From NCBI GenBank assembly GCA_017311185.1, contig JAESUZ010002613.1, positions 248,001 to 312,000 of the forward strand: a stretch of 64,000 nucleotides of DNA, read 5' to 3'. A program made the position numbers and the translations under genes. Positions within the stretch are counted from its first letter, which is position 1. Each line of letters opens with the position of its first letter. This DNA comes from Proteles cristata cristata. Lineage: Eukaryota; Chordata; Mammalia; Carnivora; Hyaenidae. The notes under the pieces were generated by a model that was not told where the DNA came from, ran no database searches, and saw only the letters and a program-made list of their open reading frames with translations. Positions 47,870 to 58,597 of the stretch are shown piece by piece.

Positions 47870-48182
47870 TTTCTCCTTTATTTTAGGTAAGCTCCACACC
47901 CAATGTGGAACTTGAACTCAGGATCCTGAGATGAAAAGTTGCATGCTTGGGGTGCCTGGGTGGCTCAGTCAGTTGACCATTGGCTCAGATCATGATCTCA
48001 CAGTTTGTGAATTCAAGCTCTGAATCTAGCTCGCTGCTATCAGCACAGAGCCTGCTTCACATCCTGTCTCCCTCTCTCTGCCCTTCTCCCACTCAAGCGT
48101 GTTATCAAAAATAAATAAACGTTTAAAAAAAAAAAAGTTGCACGCTCTACAGACTGAGCCAGCCAGCCTGGCTCTACCTGCC
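47870..48182 (-). mobile_element. Older short SINE, antisense, split by a younger SINE
   Basis: Left part tattttaggtaagctccaca ... aacttgaactcaggatcctg; right part gttgcacgctctacagactg ... agccagcctggc: an inverted tRNA-like SINE. Confidence 0.8.
47949..48131 (+). mobile_element. SINEC, sense, nested in the older SINE
   Basis: Head tggggtgcctgggtggctca; flanks gttgcatgct and gttgcacgct of the host SINE are the duplicated target. Confidence 0.9.
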
Positions 48183-48214
48183 TCTTGGGTAGAATTTTAA
48201 AAGTATTTTTCACT

Positions 48215-48366
48215 GGAATTCCTGAGCAGCTCAGTCAGGTAAGTGGACAGTTCTTGATCTCACAGTTCCTGAGTTCGAGCCCCACATCAGGCTTTGTACG
48301 GACAGCTTGGAGTCTGCTTGGCACTCTCTTTTTCTCAAAATAAATAAATAAACGAAAAAACAATTA
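48215..48366 (+). mobile_element. SINEC, sense, shortened
   Basis: Diverged head (ggaattcctgagcagctcag) with intact B-box-like gagttcgagccccacatcag; flanks agtatttttcac twice (about 48202-48213 and 48371-48382). Confidence 0.88.
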
Positions 48367-49049
48367 TACAAGTATTTTTCACCAATATTTCTCCAAACAA
48401 AAGAGGTTTTATTTCTTTGTTTTAACTTTCAGTCTCTTGCCTTCTCTTAACCCTTTCTAGAATTTTCCCGTTACTGTCAATAAATCATTGCTCAAAGACT
48501 TGTTGTGACTACTTTTAGAGATATTAGACAAAGAATGCACCTGTGGGCATGAATATTAGATAGTTTTAAGTAAACAACTCAAAATAGCCACCCTTCCCAT
48601 AGCTGAGACCTCTTGGCCTGTATAATATGAAACAGGAAATCTGAGAGCAGTAAAGTGACAGATTTTCTTGCAAAGCAAAAACAGTTTTGGGAGTTTGAAG
48701 GCTGCCCCAAGATGAGCCTCTTGGACAGGAAGATTATTTTGAGTTAAAAAGCAGTCAAAATCCAGCAGTTTCAGGGGCAGCTTTTTACTTTGCCTACGCA
48801 CTTCTTAGTTCAGGGTGACGTATACAGTATACCTCATTTTGCTTGACTGTCTTTGGAATTTCCAGGGCTGTGTGGATTCCTGTATGTATGCCTGTATTAA
48901 ATTTGATTTTCTTGTTAATCAGTCTCATGTCAATTTGATTCTTAGTCTAGGTAAAAGGACCTTGAATGAGACAGGAAATGTGTCCCCAGCAATGTTGAAC
49001 ACTTAATTAAATTTTTCTCCAAGATCTAACATTTAATAAAAGTTACTCT

Positions 49050-49242
49050 GGGGCGCCTGGGTGACTCAGTCAATTAAGCATCTGACTTCGGCTAAGGTCA
49101 TGATCTGGAGGTTTGTGAGTTCGAGCCCTGCTTTGGGCTTCTCTCTCAGTGCAGAGCCCACCTCAGATCCTCTGTCTCCCTCTCTCTCAGCACCTACCCC
49201 ACTTGCGTGTTCTCTCTCTCAAAAATAAGTAAACATGTAAAA
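49050..49242 (+). mobile_element. SINEC, sense
   Basis: Head ggggcgcctgggtgactcag; tail aaaaataagtaaacatg. Confidence 0.9.
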
Positions 49243-49494
49243 TGTATATGTATTCTAGATTTTCTAGTCTAGCCCAAAGGAGAAAAAAACTATGTCAATG
49301 TGTGTATATGAATGGGCATGGTTTTTCATATTAAGCTGCCTTCTAGGAAATTGATACTGAAGGAGGTAAGCTGAAAATTCCCCAGATAATAGATTAGAGG
49401 AAAGATTTACAAAGTAATCTGAAAATACTTTAATGCTCTCAGGCTTTACGATTTAACTATAACCACGTTCATCACAAGTGTTGTTCACTGTCAG

Positions 49495-49682
49495 GTGGCC
49501 TCAGTGGCTGGCCAGTGATTTTCAAGTCTGGGCAACATAATCTGAGAATTTGTGAGACATACAAATTCTCTGGTCGTCCTCCCAGATTTACTGAGTCAAA
49601 CTCAAAATGGGCCCAGAAGTCCATTTTATTAGTCCCTCCAGGTGATTTTGATGCACACTAAAGTTTGAGAACCACTTGACTA
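49495..49682. mobile_element. MER5-type hAT transposon relic
   Basis: Near-complete copy: left end gccagtgattttcaagtctg, interior ccaggtgattttgatgcaca, right end gtttgagaaccactt, consistent with the MER5 terminal inverted repeats. Confidence 0.8.
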
Positions 49683-49952
49683 GTATGAAAATGGATGGTA
49701 ATCAATGAGTTATGTATCTGGGCCCTTTGTCAAAACCATCTCTCATGTGAAAAAGATGCATCAGCTGTATTACTCTGATTCCATTAAACTATTTGATTCA
49801 CCGAATGCCCCTTCTTCAAGCAACATTCTCTTAATTTGGCTTAACATAGTTGTACCCAAAAGAAAATAATGTGTCCCCTTAATGTGTCCCCTGTGATTAT
49901 AATTTTTCATGGAAAATTAGCAAAGCACATTTGAGTATGGTTTATATCTGTA

Positions 49953-50134
49953 TAGAGAGAGCATGTGCACACACGAGGGCGAGGGGCAGAGAGAGGGAGA
50001 AAGAGGGGATCCAAGCAGGCTCTGAGCTGCCATCACAGAGCCCAACTCAGAGCTCAAGGCAGCAAACCATGAGATCATGACCTGAGCTGAAGCCAAGAGT
50101 CAGACTCTCAGTGGATGAGCCACCCAGGCGCCCC
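49953..50134 (-). mobile_element. SINEC, antisense, tail-truncated
   Basis: Begins in the GA-rich body; head ccacccaggcgcccc. Confidence 0.87.
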
Positions 50135-50329
50135 TCCTTGTTTCTGCTTTTATGTGTGAGAGATTGAGAGGACCCAAGATTTTCTTTGTATGTTATTGCT
50201 ATGTTCTCTACCTAGTGGTTTTTTATATTTATTGTATTTTAAGTATAAATGTAATGTATTTTCAAAATACTTTTAACATATAAAGAAAATAAAAATCACC
50301 TTAAGTCTGACAATTCTGAAAGTACTTTT

Positions 50330-50526
50330 TCTTTTTTTTAAGTTTATTTATTTTGAGAGAGAGAGTGTGAGGGTATGCATAAGTGGGGGAGGGGCTAGTG
50401 AGAATCCCAAGCAGGCTCCACACTGTCAGAGCCCAGTGTGGGGCTTGATTCCGCTAACCGTGATGTCGTGACCCGAGCCAAACTCAAGAGTCAGCCACTT
50501 AACTGACTGATGTACCCAGGTGCCTC
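50330..50526 (-). mobile_element. SINEC, antisense
   Basis: aagtttatttattttgagag end; diverged head gatgtacccaggtgcct. Confidence 0.87.
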
Positions 50527-50639
50527 CAAAATACTTTTCAAAGATTATGTATTTGCCTATTTTCTTTTCAACCCACTACAACAAGCTAAGACTAAAAAAG
50601 TCTCCTTGCTATATTTTCTCATAGCATTATGTACTCTCT

Positions 50640-50826
50640 TTTTAAAAGAGGAAGCCATGCGAGCAGGGGAGAGAGGCGGAGGGAGGGAGAGAGAGAGAGA
50701 ATGAATCCCAAGCAGGCTCCACATTCAGTGAGGAGGACAATATAGGGCTTAAACCTACAATCCTGGAATCATGACCTGAACTGACATCAAGAGTCAGACA
50801 CTTAACCAAGTGACCCAGGTGTCCCT
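50640..50826 (-). mobile_element. SINEC, antisense, diverged
   Basis: ggagggagagagagagagaa body; head aagtgacccaggtgtccc. Confidence 0.84.
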
Positions 50827-51756
50827 AATTTCTTTTATAGAGTTTGCCTTGTTAAAATTCAGTTAAAATTTTTATGTGGATATTGTCTATTTTCCCCATC
50901 ACTTATATTATCCCCAATACCTGGTATTTAGCAGCTGCACAATAAAAAAAAAGTTGCATTGAAATATGGTTTTCTGGCTGTGCTGGAGCTGAAAGAAATG
51001 TAACGCTGTATCACCATCCTTCCCAGTACAATCAAGAAGAAAGATAATACCAAAAGTAAGAGGCACTGCATATGAAATTGTTCCCAAGTCTATCATAAGG
51101 TTTCATAACTTTAGTATATGTTTATTCCTGATGCCTCATTCAGTTCTCCGTCTAACATGAATTTACCACACTACAAGTCAAACAGTAGAGAGATTAAAAA
51201 AAAAATTAGATAATAAGTGTCCTGAAGGAAATACTATAAAAACAGCAAAAAGAAATAACTAACAGTGACTGCCTGAAAGGATCTTACTGCATTTTTGTCC
51301 ACCAGACAATTAATGAGAAGCCTTTTTGCCATTTCTGAAGTTTACCAGGTGAAACATAAATAATTAAAAATAGTTTAATGACCTTTTTCATTTTGTTCTT
51401 AAATTTTCCAGTAATTTGTAAATACTGTAGTTTTTTGGACCTATTTATTTGATCCAGTAGAAGGCAATACCCTTAAGTAAAGACAGTTTAATCAACTTTA
51501 CTTTTAAAATATAGCAGTTAGTGATTGCAGTTAATTTAGGAATTGCTCCCAAATATTTCTGCTTGTGTTTGTCATTTGTTGATGAGCTGTCTGTCCAATT
51601 AGTAAACATTTTCATGGTTTCCCTACAACAGCACAGTGTCCTAGTTATCTTTTAAGGTTTAATCCATTTACAGTTTGAATTTGTTAACATTTATCTAAGA
51701 ATATGATTTGATGAATGCCCATATAGTTGTGGTACAATTTTTTTTGGTGAGAGAAT

Positions 51757-51966
51757 CTTTTTTTCTTTTTTTTTTTTTTAAAGTTTATTTATTTTGAGAG
51801 AGAGCAAGCAGGAGCAGGGGAGGGGCAGAGAGAGAGAGAGACAAAATCCCAAGGAGGGCCAGCACTATTAGCACAGAGCCCATTGTAGGGCCTGAACTTA
51901 CGAACCGTGAGATCATGACCTGAGCTGAAGTTGGACACTTCACCAACTGAGCCATCCAGAGGCCCC
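51757..51966 (-). mobile_element. SINEC, antisense
   Basis: Long T-rich tail at 51757-51779; head gccatccagaggcccc. Confidence 0.9.
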
Positions 51967-51971
51967 AGATA

Positions 51972-52147
51972 ATCTTTTTTTTTATGTCTAGAATTAAAAG
52001 AGCGAGATTGAGTGGGGAAGTGGGGGGGAGAGAGAAAATCTTAAGCAAGCCCCACATCCACTGCAGAGCTTGATCTTACCATGAGACAATGACCTGAACC
52101 GAAATCAAGAGTCAGACACTTAATCAACTGAGCCACCCAAGTGCCCC
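51972..52147 (-). mobile_element. SINEC, antisense, older
   Basis: Abuts the previous copy (second T run 51975-51983); head gccacccaagtgcccc. Confidence 0.86.
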
Positions 52148-52255
52148 TAAAATTCTATTTTAGAGCCCTAAATGAAATAGTTTCTGCTCATATTTTGACC
52201 ACAACTAAGGGGAACAATGGAAATGAGTATATAATGTGGATTATTAAATAAGTTT

Positions 52256-52473
52256 TTTTTTAATGTTTTATTTATTTTTAGGAGAGAGAGAGCGAGAGAG
52301 AGCGTGAGCAGGGAAGGGTCAGAGAGAGAGGGAGTCACAGACTGAAACAGGCTCTAGGCTCTGAGCTGGCAGTCAGCACAGAGCCCGACGTGGGGCTCGA
52401 ACCCACGAACCGCGAGATCATGACCTAAGCGAAAGTCGGACACTTAACCGACTAAGCCACCCAGGCGCCCCAA
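52256..52473 (-). mobile_element. SINEC, antisense, very young
   Basis: Perfect 17-base duplication gattattaaataagttt (52239-52255 and 52474-52490); near-consensus. Confidence 0.96.
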
Positions 52474-52784
52474 GATTATTAAATAAGTTTTAAGTAAGAT
52501 ATGTGAAACTACTCTGTGCACTCTAATGTATATTCAAGTATAAGATTATTTTATGATTTGGTAAAATTGTGTATTTAGTGGTATATGGTAAAATTGGCTT
52601 AGGAAGAGGAAAGCTAAAATCAGGAAGAAAGTTAACAGCTGAAGGGAAGATTGACAGTTTTTGAGCTTCCCTGGGGATATAATGAGATGGTCCCTCTAAG
52701 ATCTTACACTGGCTTCCAGCAAAAAAACATTAAACAGGTAAATGTACTATGATGTGATTGATACATGGAAAATTAAAAAGTAGG

Positions 52785-52930
52785 GTCCTTAACCTGGGAA
52801 AGCTTTCTGAAGAAGGCCCCTGAGGAGACTCTTAAAGAAAATAAGCATTAGCCAGGAAAATGAAAGAACATTTTAGACAGAAGAATGAAAAGAAGCAAAG
52901 GCAGAAAAATGTAAAGCATTGTAATAGGAG
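52785..52930 (-). mobile_element. L2-like relic, antisense
   Basis: gaaagctttctgaagaaggc ... gaaagaacattttagacaga ... agcaaaggcag. Confidence 0.55.
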
Positions 52931-53145
52931 AGTGTTGGGGGGTTGGTAGGAGAACAGGGAGGTGTTCTCTTTAGCATAGATTACTAACACATAAAGAGAG
53001 AGAGAATCAAGAGAAAAGGTATTAGGGAGAATAAATGGAAATGATTAGAGTAGACAAAGAAAAATGGTAGGACTATAGAAGTACTGTAGTATAAGATGTA
53101 GAAAAAAAGAAACGCCATCATCTTTTTGTTAGAAGAGGAAGTTTT

Positions 53146-53305
53146 TTATAATTTTTAAGTTTATTTGGGAGACAGAGGAGCAGAGAGAGAATCCCAAGCA
53201 AGCTCTGTGCTGACAGAGCTGTGCTGACATGGAGTTCTATCCCACTAATCTGAGTGGAAATCAATAGTCAGAAGCTTAACCAACTCAAGACACCCAGGTG
53301 CCCTA
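53146..53305 (-). mobile_element. SINEC, antisense, diverged
   Basis: tttttaagtttatttgggag end; head gacacccaggtgccc. Confidence 0.85.
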
Positions 53306-53404
53306 GAGGAAGGCTTTTTAAATGAAAAGGGAAATTCTGTTATATTGCATAAACCTACTCTGACATGAAATTTTTTCTTAAATTGCAAAATTCTGCTTAT
53401 AGTT

Positions 53405-53900
53405 TTCTATTCAGTGAATATTGATTAAGAGCATAATACGTTGTGAGCACTGGAGATATATAGTAGAACACAAGATAGACTACATCCCTTTCTTCAAGGA
53501 ACTTTCAGACTAGTGGGGGTAAAACAAACAAAAATAAGTAAGATGATGTACGCATTTTCATGGCTGGGTATGTCACAAGCAGCATTAGTACAATGAAGGA
53601 ACAAAATGGGTGATGTCCCAGAAGCTAAGAGGAAAGCTGGTGAGTCTACTTGAGATAATTTGGGGCTCCCTCGGGGGTAACAAGAGTTACAGATTACTCT
53701 TGTCAGAAGTTTCTGGGAAGAGAAATGGTTCAGTGTGTTTGAGGCACAGAAAGGAGGCTAGCATGGACTGAAGCAAAGAGATAAAGGGGGAATGTGGTAC
53801 ATGGTGAGGTCAAGGAGGTAGGGCTAGATGACCAAGAGCTTCATGGGCCAGTGTAAGGAACTGAGGCTTCATTCTTAAATAGCATTTGAAGCAAGTAAGA
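53405..53900 (-). mobile_element. L2-like relic, antisense
   Basis: ttcagtgaatattgattaag, tcttcaaggaactttcagac, gaggcacagaaaggaggcta, aagagcttcatgggccagtg. Confidence 0.65.
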
Positions 53901-54336
53901 GACATTTTTCAGAAGGGAGCTGTGCCCCACTTTCTCTCCCATAGCTCACAGATAGGTGTACCACCAAGTTACACTCTACCCCAAACTGGATTTTAGAAAT
54001 GTAGAGGGAAGATGCGTTTGCTGACCTACATTCTCTCATTTGTTGTGTTGGAAAGGAACTTGAGGTTAGCAGCACTAATTCAGTATTCTGTGATCTTTCT
54101 GCCTTCCCCTTGTAGCCCATTCACCTACTCTACTTTGTCCTTAGAGATTGCCATGTGACCTAAGATGACAACCAGTCTGGGACTACATATCTGTCTGTGG
54201 TAAAACCTTACTACTCACATATCCTAAGGGTCCCAAAACAAGGATTAACAACAAAGAATTAGCATTAGATTTTTTTCTTTTTTCTATGCTCTCTTTAATA
54301 ACATAGGTCAGTGATTTATATAAATCCCTTTATGTT

Positions 54337-54442
54337 TCATCTTTTTATTTTTAAGTAGGCTCCATGCCCAATATTGGGCTCTAACTCACAACACTTAGAT
54401 CAAGACTTGCATGCTCTACTGACTGAGCCAGCCAGATGCCTC
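54337..54442 (-). mobile_element. Older short SINE, antisense
   Basis: tttatttttaagtaggctcc ... cttgcatgctctactgactg ... agccagccagatgcct; same subtype as 47870-48182. Confidence 0.82.
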
Positions 54443-54779
54443 CATATGCTTCATTCTTACAGTTTTTCGTCCTACTGCCTAGGTGGCAAGATTTTATTTT
54501 CACAGAAATATTTTGATTGATAGAATCGGTATCGCTTTAGATCTTACTTCCATAGTCACCACATACTCATGTTTATGATCATCCTTATGATCTTTTATAT
54601 CTAAAAGATTCTATTATAATTTTTAAACTAACTTCCACTTTGTTTGAATTTGCTGATGCCAGTCACAGAAACAGTTCCACCCATTTTAAGAAATTGAAAC
54701 CTTTTGCCTTATGTTTACAAGTGAAAATTTATTGATGCAGCTCTATCTTAAACATGCTGTGAATAAACTAATTAGTTAA

Positions 54780-54947
54780 AAAAATTTTTTTTAAGTTTAT
54801 TTATTTTGAGAGAGAGAGAATTGCAAGCAGGCTCTGTACTGTCAGTGTGGAGCCAAATACAGGGCTTGATCCCATGAACTGCGAGATCATGATTTCAGCC
54901 AATATCAGGAGTTGGTTGCTCAACCCACTGAGCCACGCAGATGTCCC
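54780..54947 (-). mobile_element. SINEC, antisense
   Basis: Flanks aactaattagtt and agctaatcaatt; head gccacgcagatgtccc. Confidence 0.87.
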
Positions 54948-55585
54948 AAGCTAATCAATTTTTAAAATTTTGATAAACCAACATTTGAATTTTAAAAAAG
55001 AGGGGACTATTGATATTTTGCTGTTCTGCTTCTCTGAGTGTTTTATATAAAGCTCTTAAAGCACTTTGTACTCTCTTTTGACCATGTAACATTTTTATTT
55101 TTCTGTTTGCAGAATCAGAATTAGCTTTTTTTTTTCCCCCCATTAGGCTGTGTAAAATATATACACTGAAATCTAGTAAGGTGATTTTTTTTTTTTTGAG
55201 CCAAAAAGAACCATTTACCAATTTAGGTTCCTTAAAAGAATCATATAAGTTTATTTAAGCTCCTTCCTATTAATGGAAGAAACAAGTTCTTATAGCTCTT
55301 TTAAAGATGTGAAAAGGGCTAAATGCTATCTTTCCTGATTCCTAGGATGCAGCATTTATTAAAAAACAGAATATTTGTTTGACCTACTCAGTTTTAAATC
55401 TTGTTTTCTTACCATTAATAGTTGTAATTAGGCAGAAATATAAAATGAGTTTTCTAATACATTGGCACTTACCACAAAAGCCATCTATTCGCTTTACAGT
55501 GGAGGCTAAGTTGTTTTCCTAAGAGATGAATTATGTACTTACAGTTTAAGATTTGCTATTCATCCATGGCTATTTTGTTTTGCAG

Positions 55586-55714
55586 GCCACGGTAAGAACA
55601 CATGAATAGAGGGAGAAGATTTCTTCTTGCCTCAGTTCTTGCTCTCCAGAATTCCAGTTTTATTTATCCATCATGTCAGAAGTGCTTCTCTCGAATAATC
55701 CTGGTCTCCAAAAG
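55586..55714 (+). CDS. DDIAS: DDIAS exon 2 with start codon at 55602
   Basis: DDIAS (C11orf82, noxin) is a large protein that suppresses apoptosis after DNA damage and associates with DNA polymerase alpha-primase. The exon starts after TTTTGCAG, has 16 bases of 5'UTR, then encodes MNRGRRFLLASVLALQNSSF and continues to SRIILVSK. It contains Cys25 and Cys28 (SCQKC), half of a C4 zinc ribbon like that of the RPA70 C-terminal OB fold. Coding length is 113 bases, so codon 38 (AG|G) is split. The ATG context is weak (C at -3) but it matches the mammalian protein start. A donor-like CG|GTAAGA lies only six bases inside the exon. The true donor is AAAAG|GTAAAA at 55714. Confidence 0.93.
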
Positions 55715-55732
55715 GTAAAAATAAAGCCTGTG

Positions 55733-55946
55733 GGGGCACCTGGGTCATTCAGTCGGTTAAGCATCTGGCTCTTGATTTTGTCTCAGATAATGATCTCACA
55801 GTTCATGAGTTCGACCCCTGTGTCAGGCTCTTGTCCTGACAGTGCGGAGCTTGCTTGGGATCCTGTCTTTCCCTCTCTGTCTCTCTGCCCCTCCCCTTCT
55901 CCCGTTCTCTCTCTCTCTCAGAATAAATTAACAAACTTAAAAAAAA
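55733..55946 (+). mobile_element. SINEC, sense, next to the DDIAS exon 2 donor
   Basis: Head begins 18 bases after exon 2 ends; flanks ataaagcctgt (about 55721-55731) and gtaaagcctgt (about 55949-55959). Confidence 0.92.
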
Positions 55947-56850
55947 AAGTAAAGCCTGTAAGCATGAGAGAGAAAATACATGTGTACACTATAGATTTTT
56001 TACAGCTCTAGGACAAGTAAAGATTAAATTCATCATACCAGAAATCATCTCAAGAGTGGAAAGGAAACTGTAACTGTGCTAGAGCATTTACAGAAAGGAC
56101 TTGATGAACCAGCACTATAGGTGAGAAGGAGACATGTGATCTGTTAAGGGAGCCAGCACATCGGCCTTTAGGCTGGAGAGCAGGGCAGCAGAAGAGGGAG
56201 AGCTACCAAGCTCAGATCTTTCTCAGGCCAGGTGGAGCAGTTTGTGTGTGCTTCTGTCTTTTCTGACCTCAAAGCCATGAACAAGACTCAAGCTACTATT
56301 CCTTCCTCATGGGCTGACTCTGAGGATGGTCTCTAAGTGTCCTTGGAAGCTTTGGTTCCATGCAAACCAGGTGGTGCCTGATCATCTCCAGATCCTAGGC
56401 CCTGCATACAGACATGTACAAGAAGAGCCATGGGAGGAGAAGGCACCTCTGGGAGCAGCCCAGGAGGCACCAGGCATCCCACTCCAGTCTGAATCTCAGC
56501 CTAAGAGACAGTCTAAGGAGACCCAGCGCCATTGCGAAACTCAGGAGACCCAGCCTTTCCCAGAGAGTGAAGATGACGCAGAGTTCAGGGATAAAGGATC
56601 ACTGCCACAACCACTTGTTACTAAAGTAGAATCACAGGTATTCTCAGAAAAACTCACCACTGGTACCTCTACTTTTGAATCGACATCTAAACTTGAGGGC
56701 ACTTTAGAGCAGCAACAGAGAAATCCCAAAGTGAAGAGAATGAGACGGTCCCCTGTCCAGGAGAAATGTTTCAGGCACATGATTTTCACCCACAAGAAAA
56801 CTCCCACAGGGAAGACCATAAATGTAGTGAATGTGGTAAAGTCTTCATTT

Positions 56851-57880
56851 TTTTTTTTTTTCTAATTTTATTTTATTTTTTATTTTTTATTTTTTTTACA
56901 AATAGTTTATTGTCAAATTAGTTTCCACATAACACCCAGTGCTCATCCCCACAAGTGCCCTCCTCCATGCCCACCCCTCCTCCCCTCCACATCCACCAGT
57001 CCTCAGTTTTTGTCAGCATTCAAGAGTCTCTCATGGTTTGCCTCTCTCCCTTTTCCCCACCATTTCCGCCCTTCTTCTCCCCCTTGTTCCTCAGTTAAGT
57101 TCCTCCTAATCCTCCTATACGTGCACACATATGATATTTGTCCTTCTCTGCCTGACTTATTTCGCTCAGCATAACACCCTCAAGGTCCATCCATGTTGCT
57201 ACACATGGCCAGATTTCATTGTTTCTCATTGCCATGTAGTATTCCATGGTATAGATAAACCACATCTTCTTGATCCATTCATCTGTTGATGGACACTTAG
57301 GCTCTTTCCATGTTTTAGCTATTGTGGAGAGTGCTGCTATGAACATTGGGGTCCATGTGCTCCTATGCATCAGCATTTCTGTATCCCTTGGGTAAATTCC
57401 TAGCAGTGCTATTGCTGGGTCATAGGGGAGTTCTATTGTTAGTTTCCTGAGGAACCTCCACACTGTTTTCCAGAGGGGCTGCACCAGTGTACATTCCCAC
57501 CAACAGTGTAGGAGGGTGCCCGTTTCTCCACATCCTCGCCAGCATCTAGAGTTCTCTGATTGGCTCATTTTAGCCACTCTGACTGGCGTGAGGTGGTATC
57601 TCAGTGTGGTTTTGATTTGTATTTCCCTGATGAGGAGCGATGCTGAGCATCGTTTCATGTGTCTGTTGGCCATCTGGATGTCCTCTTTGGAGAAGTGTCT
57701 GTTCATATCTTCTGCCCATTTCTTCACTGGGTTGTTTGTTTTTCGGGCGTGTAGTTTGGTGAGTTCCTTGTAGATTCTGGATATCAACCCTTTATCTGAT
57801 ATGTCATTTGCAACTATCTTTTCCCATTCTGTTGGTTGCCTATTAATTTTCTGGGTTGTTTCCTTGGCTGTGCAGAAGCT
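56851..57880 (-). mobile_element. 5'-truncated young L1, minus strand
   Basis: About 1.03 kb L1 3' end. The poly(T)/AT-rich tail is at the left, followed by the 3'UTR and then the ORF2 C-terminal region (57095-57787, 230 residues open, with [20 protein letters not shown] and [20 protein letters not shown]). Flanked by a perfect 16-base target duplication GGTAAAGTCTTCATTT at 56835-56850 and 57881-57896. It is inserted in the first finger of the zinc-finger pseudogene. The long open ORF2 piece and intact duplication indicate a recent insertion. Confidence 0.95.
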
Positions 57881-58201
57881 GGTAAAGTCTTCATTTATAA
57901 CTCATACCTTATAATCCACTAGAGAATTCATTCTGGAGAAAAATGCTGTAAGTGTAGTGACTGTGGGAAAACCTTCCATCAGAAGTCAAACCTCATTCAA
58001 CATCAGAATTCATACAAGAGGAAACCCTACAAATGTAATGAGCGTAGGAAGTCCTTCAGGTGCGGGGCTCATCTTGTTTGATGTTACAGGATTTATTCAG
58101 GGGAGATGTCCTATGAGTGTAATGATGTAGGAAGACCTCAGTCAGAGCTCATATCTAAGTCAGCATCAGAGAATTCACAGTGGAAAGAAACCTTTTTTTT
58201 T

Positions 58202-58364
58202 CTTTTTTAATATTTATGTATTTATTTTTGAGAGGTAGAGTGCAGAGAATCTGAAGCAGGCTCTGTGCTGACCACAGACAGCCTGATGTGGGGCTTGAAC
58301 TCAGGAACTGGGAGATCATGACCCAAAGTCGGACACTCAACCGACTGAGCCACCCAGGCGCCCC
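58202..58364 (-). mobile_element. SINEC, antisense, first of two in one target site
   Basis: Poly(T) end at left, head gccacccaggcgcccc; flanked by aagaaacctttttttt (58185 and 58365). Confidence 0.92.
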
Positions 58365-58380
58365 AAGAAACCTTTTTTTT

Positions 58381-58597
58381 TTTTTTTTAATGTTTTATTT
58401 ATTTCTAGGAGAGAGAGAAAGAGACAGCGTGAGCAGGGGAGGGGCAGAGAGAGGGAGTTACAGACTCTGAAACAGGCTCCAGGCTCTGAGCTGGCAGTCA
58501 GCACAGAGCCCGACGCAGGGCCCGAACCCACGAACCGCGAGATCATGACCTAATCGAAAGTGAAGCTTAACCGACTAAGCCACCCAGGCGCCCCACC
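58381..58597 (-). mobile_element. SINEC, antisense, second of two in one target site
   Basis: Young near-consensus copy flanked by aagaaaccttttttt at 58365 and 58598. Confidence 0.93.

Larger units (their letters stand above)
44933..55585 (+). other. DDIAS: DDIAS intron 1
   Basis: Intron of about 10.65 kb from GTGAGT to TTTTGCAG. It holds roughly fifteen SINEC copies, L2 relics, one MER5 copy and two possible antisense LTR relics. Nothing recognised in 44960-45420, 48370-49045, 50827-51750, 54447-54779 and 54948-55585. Confidence 0.75.

Noticed and set aside
56541..56819. 92-codon minus-strand ORF
   Set aside because: Antisense shadow of the zinc-finger pseudogene linker.
57095..57787. 230-codon ORF as a host gene
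   Set aside because: It is the C-terminal part of L1 ORF2 in a 5'-truncated element.
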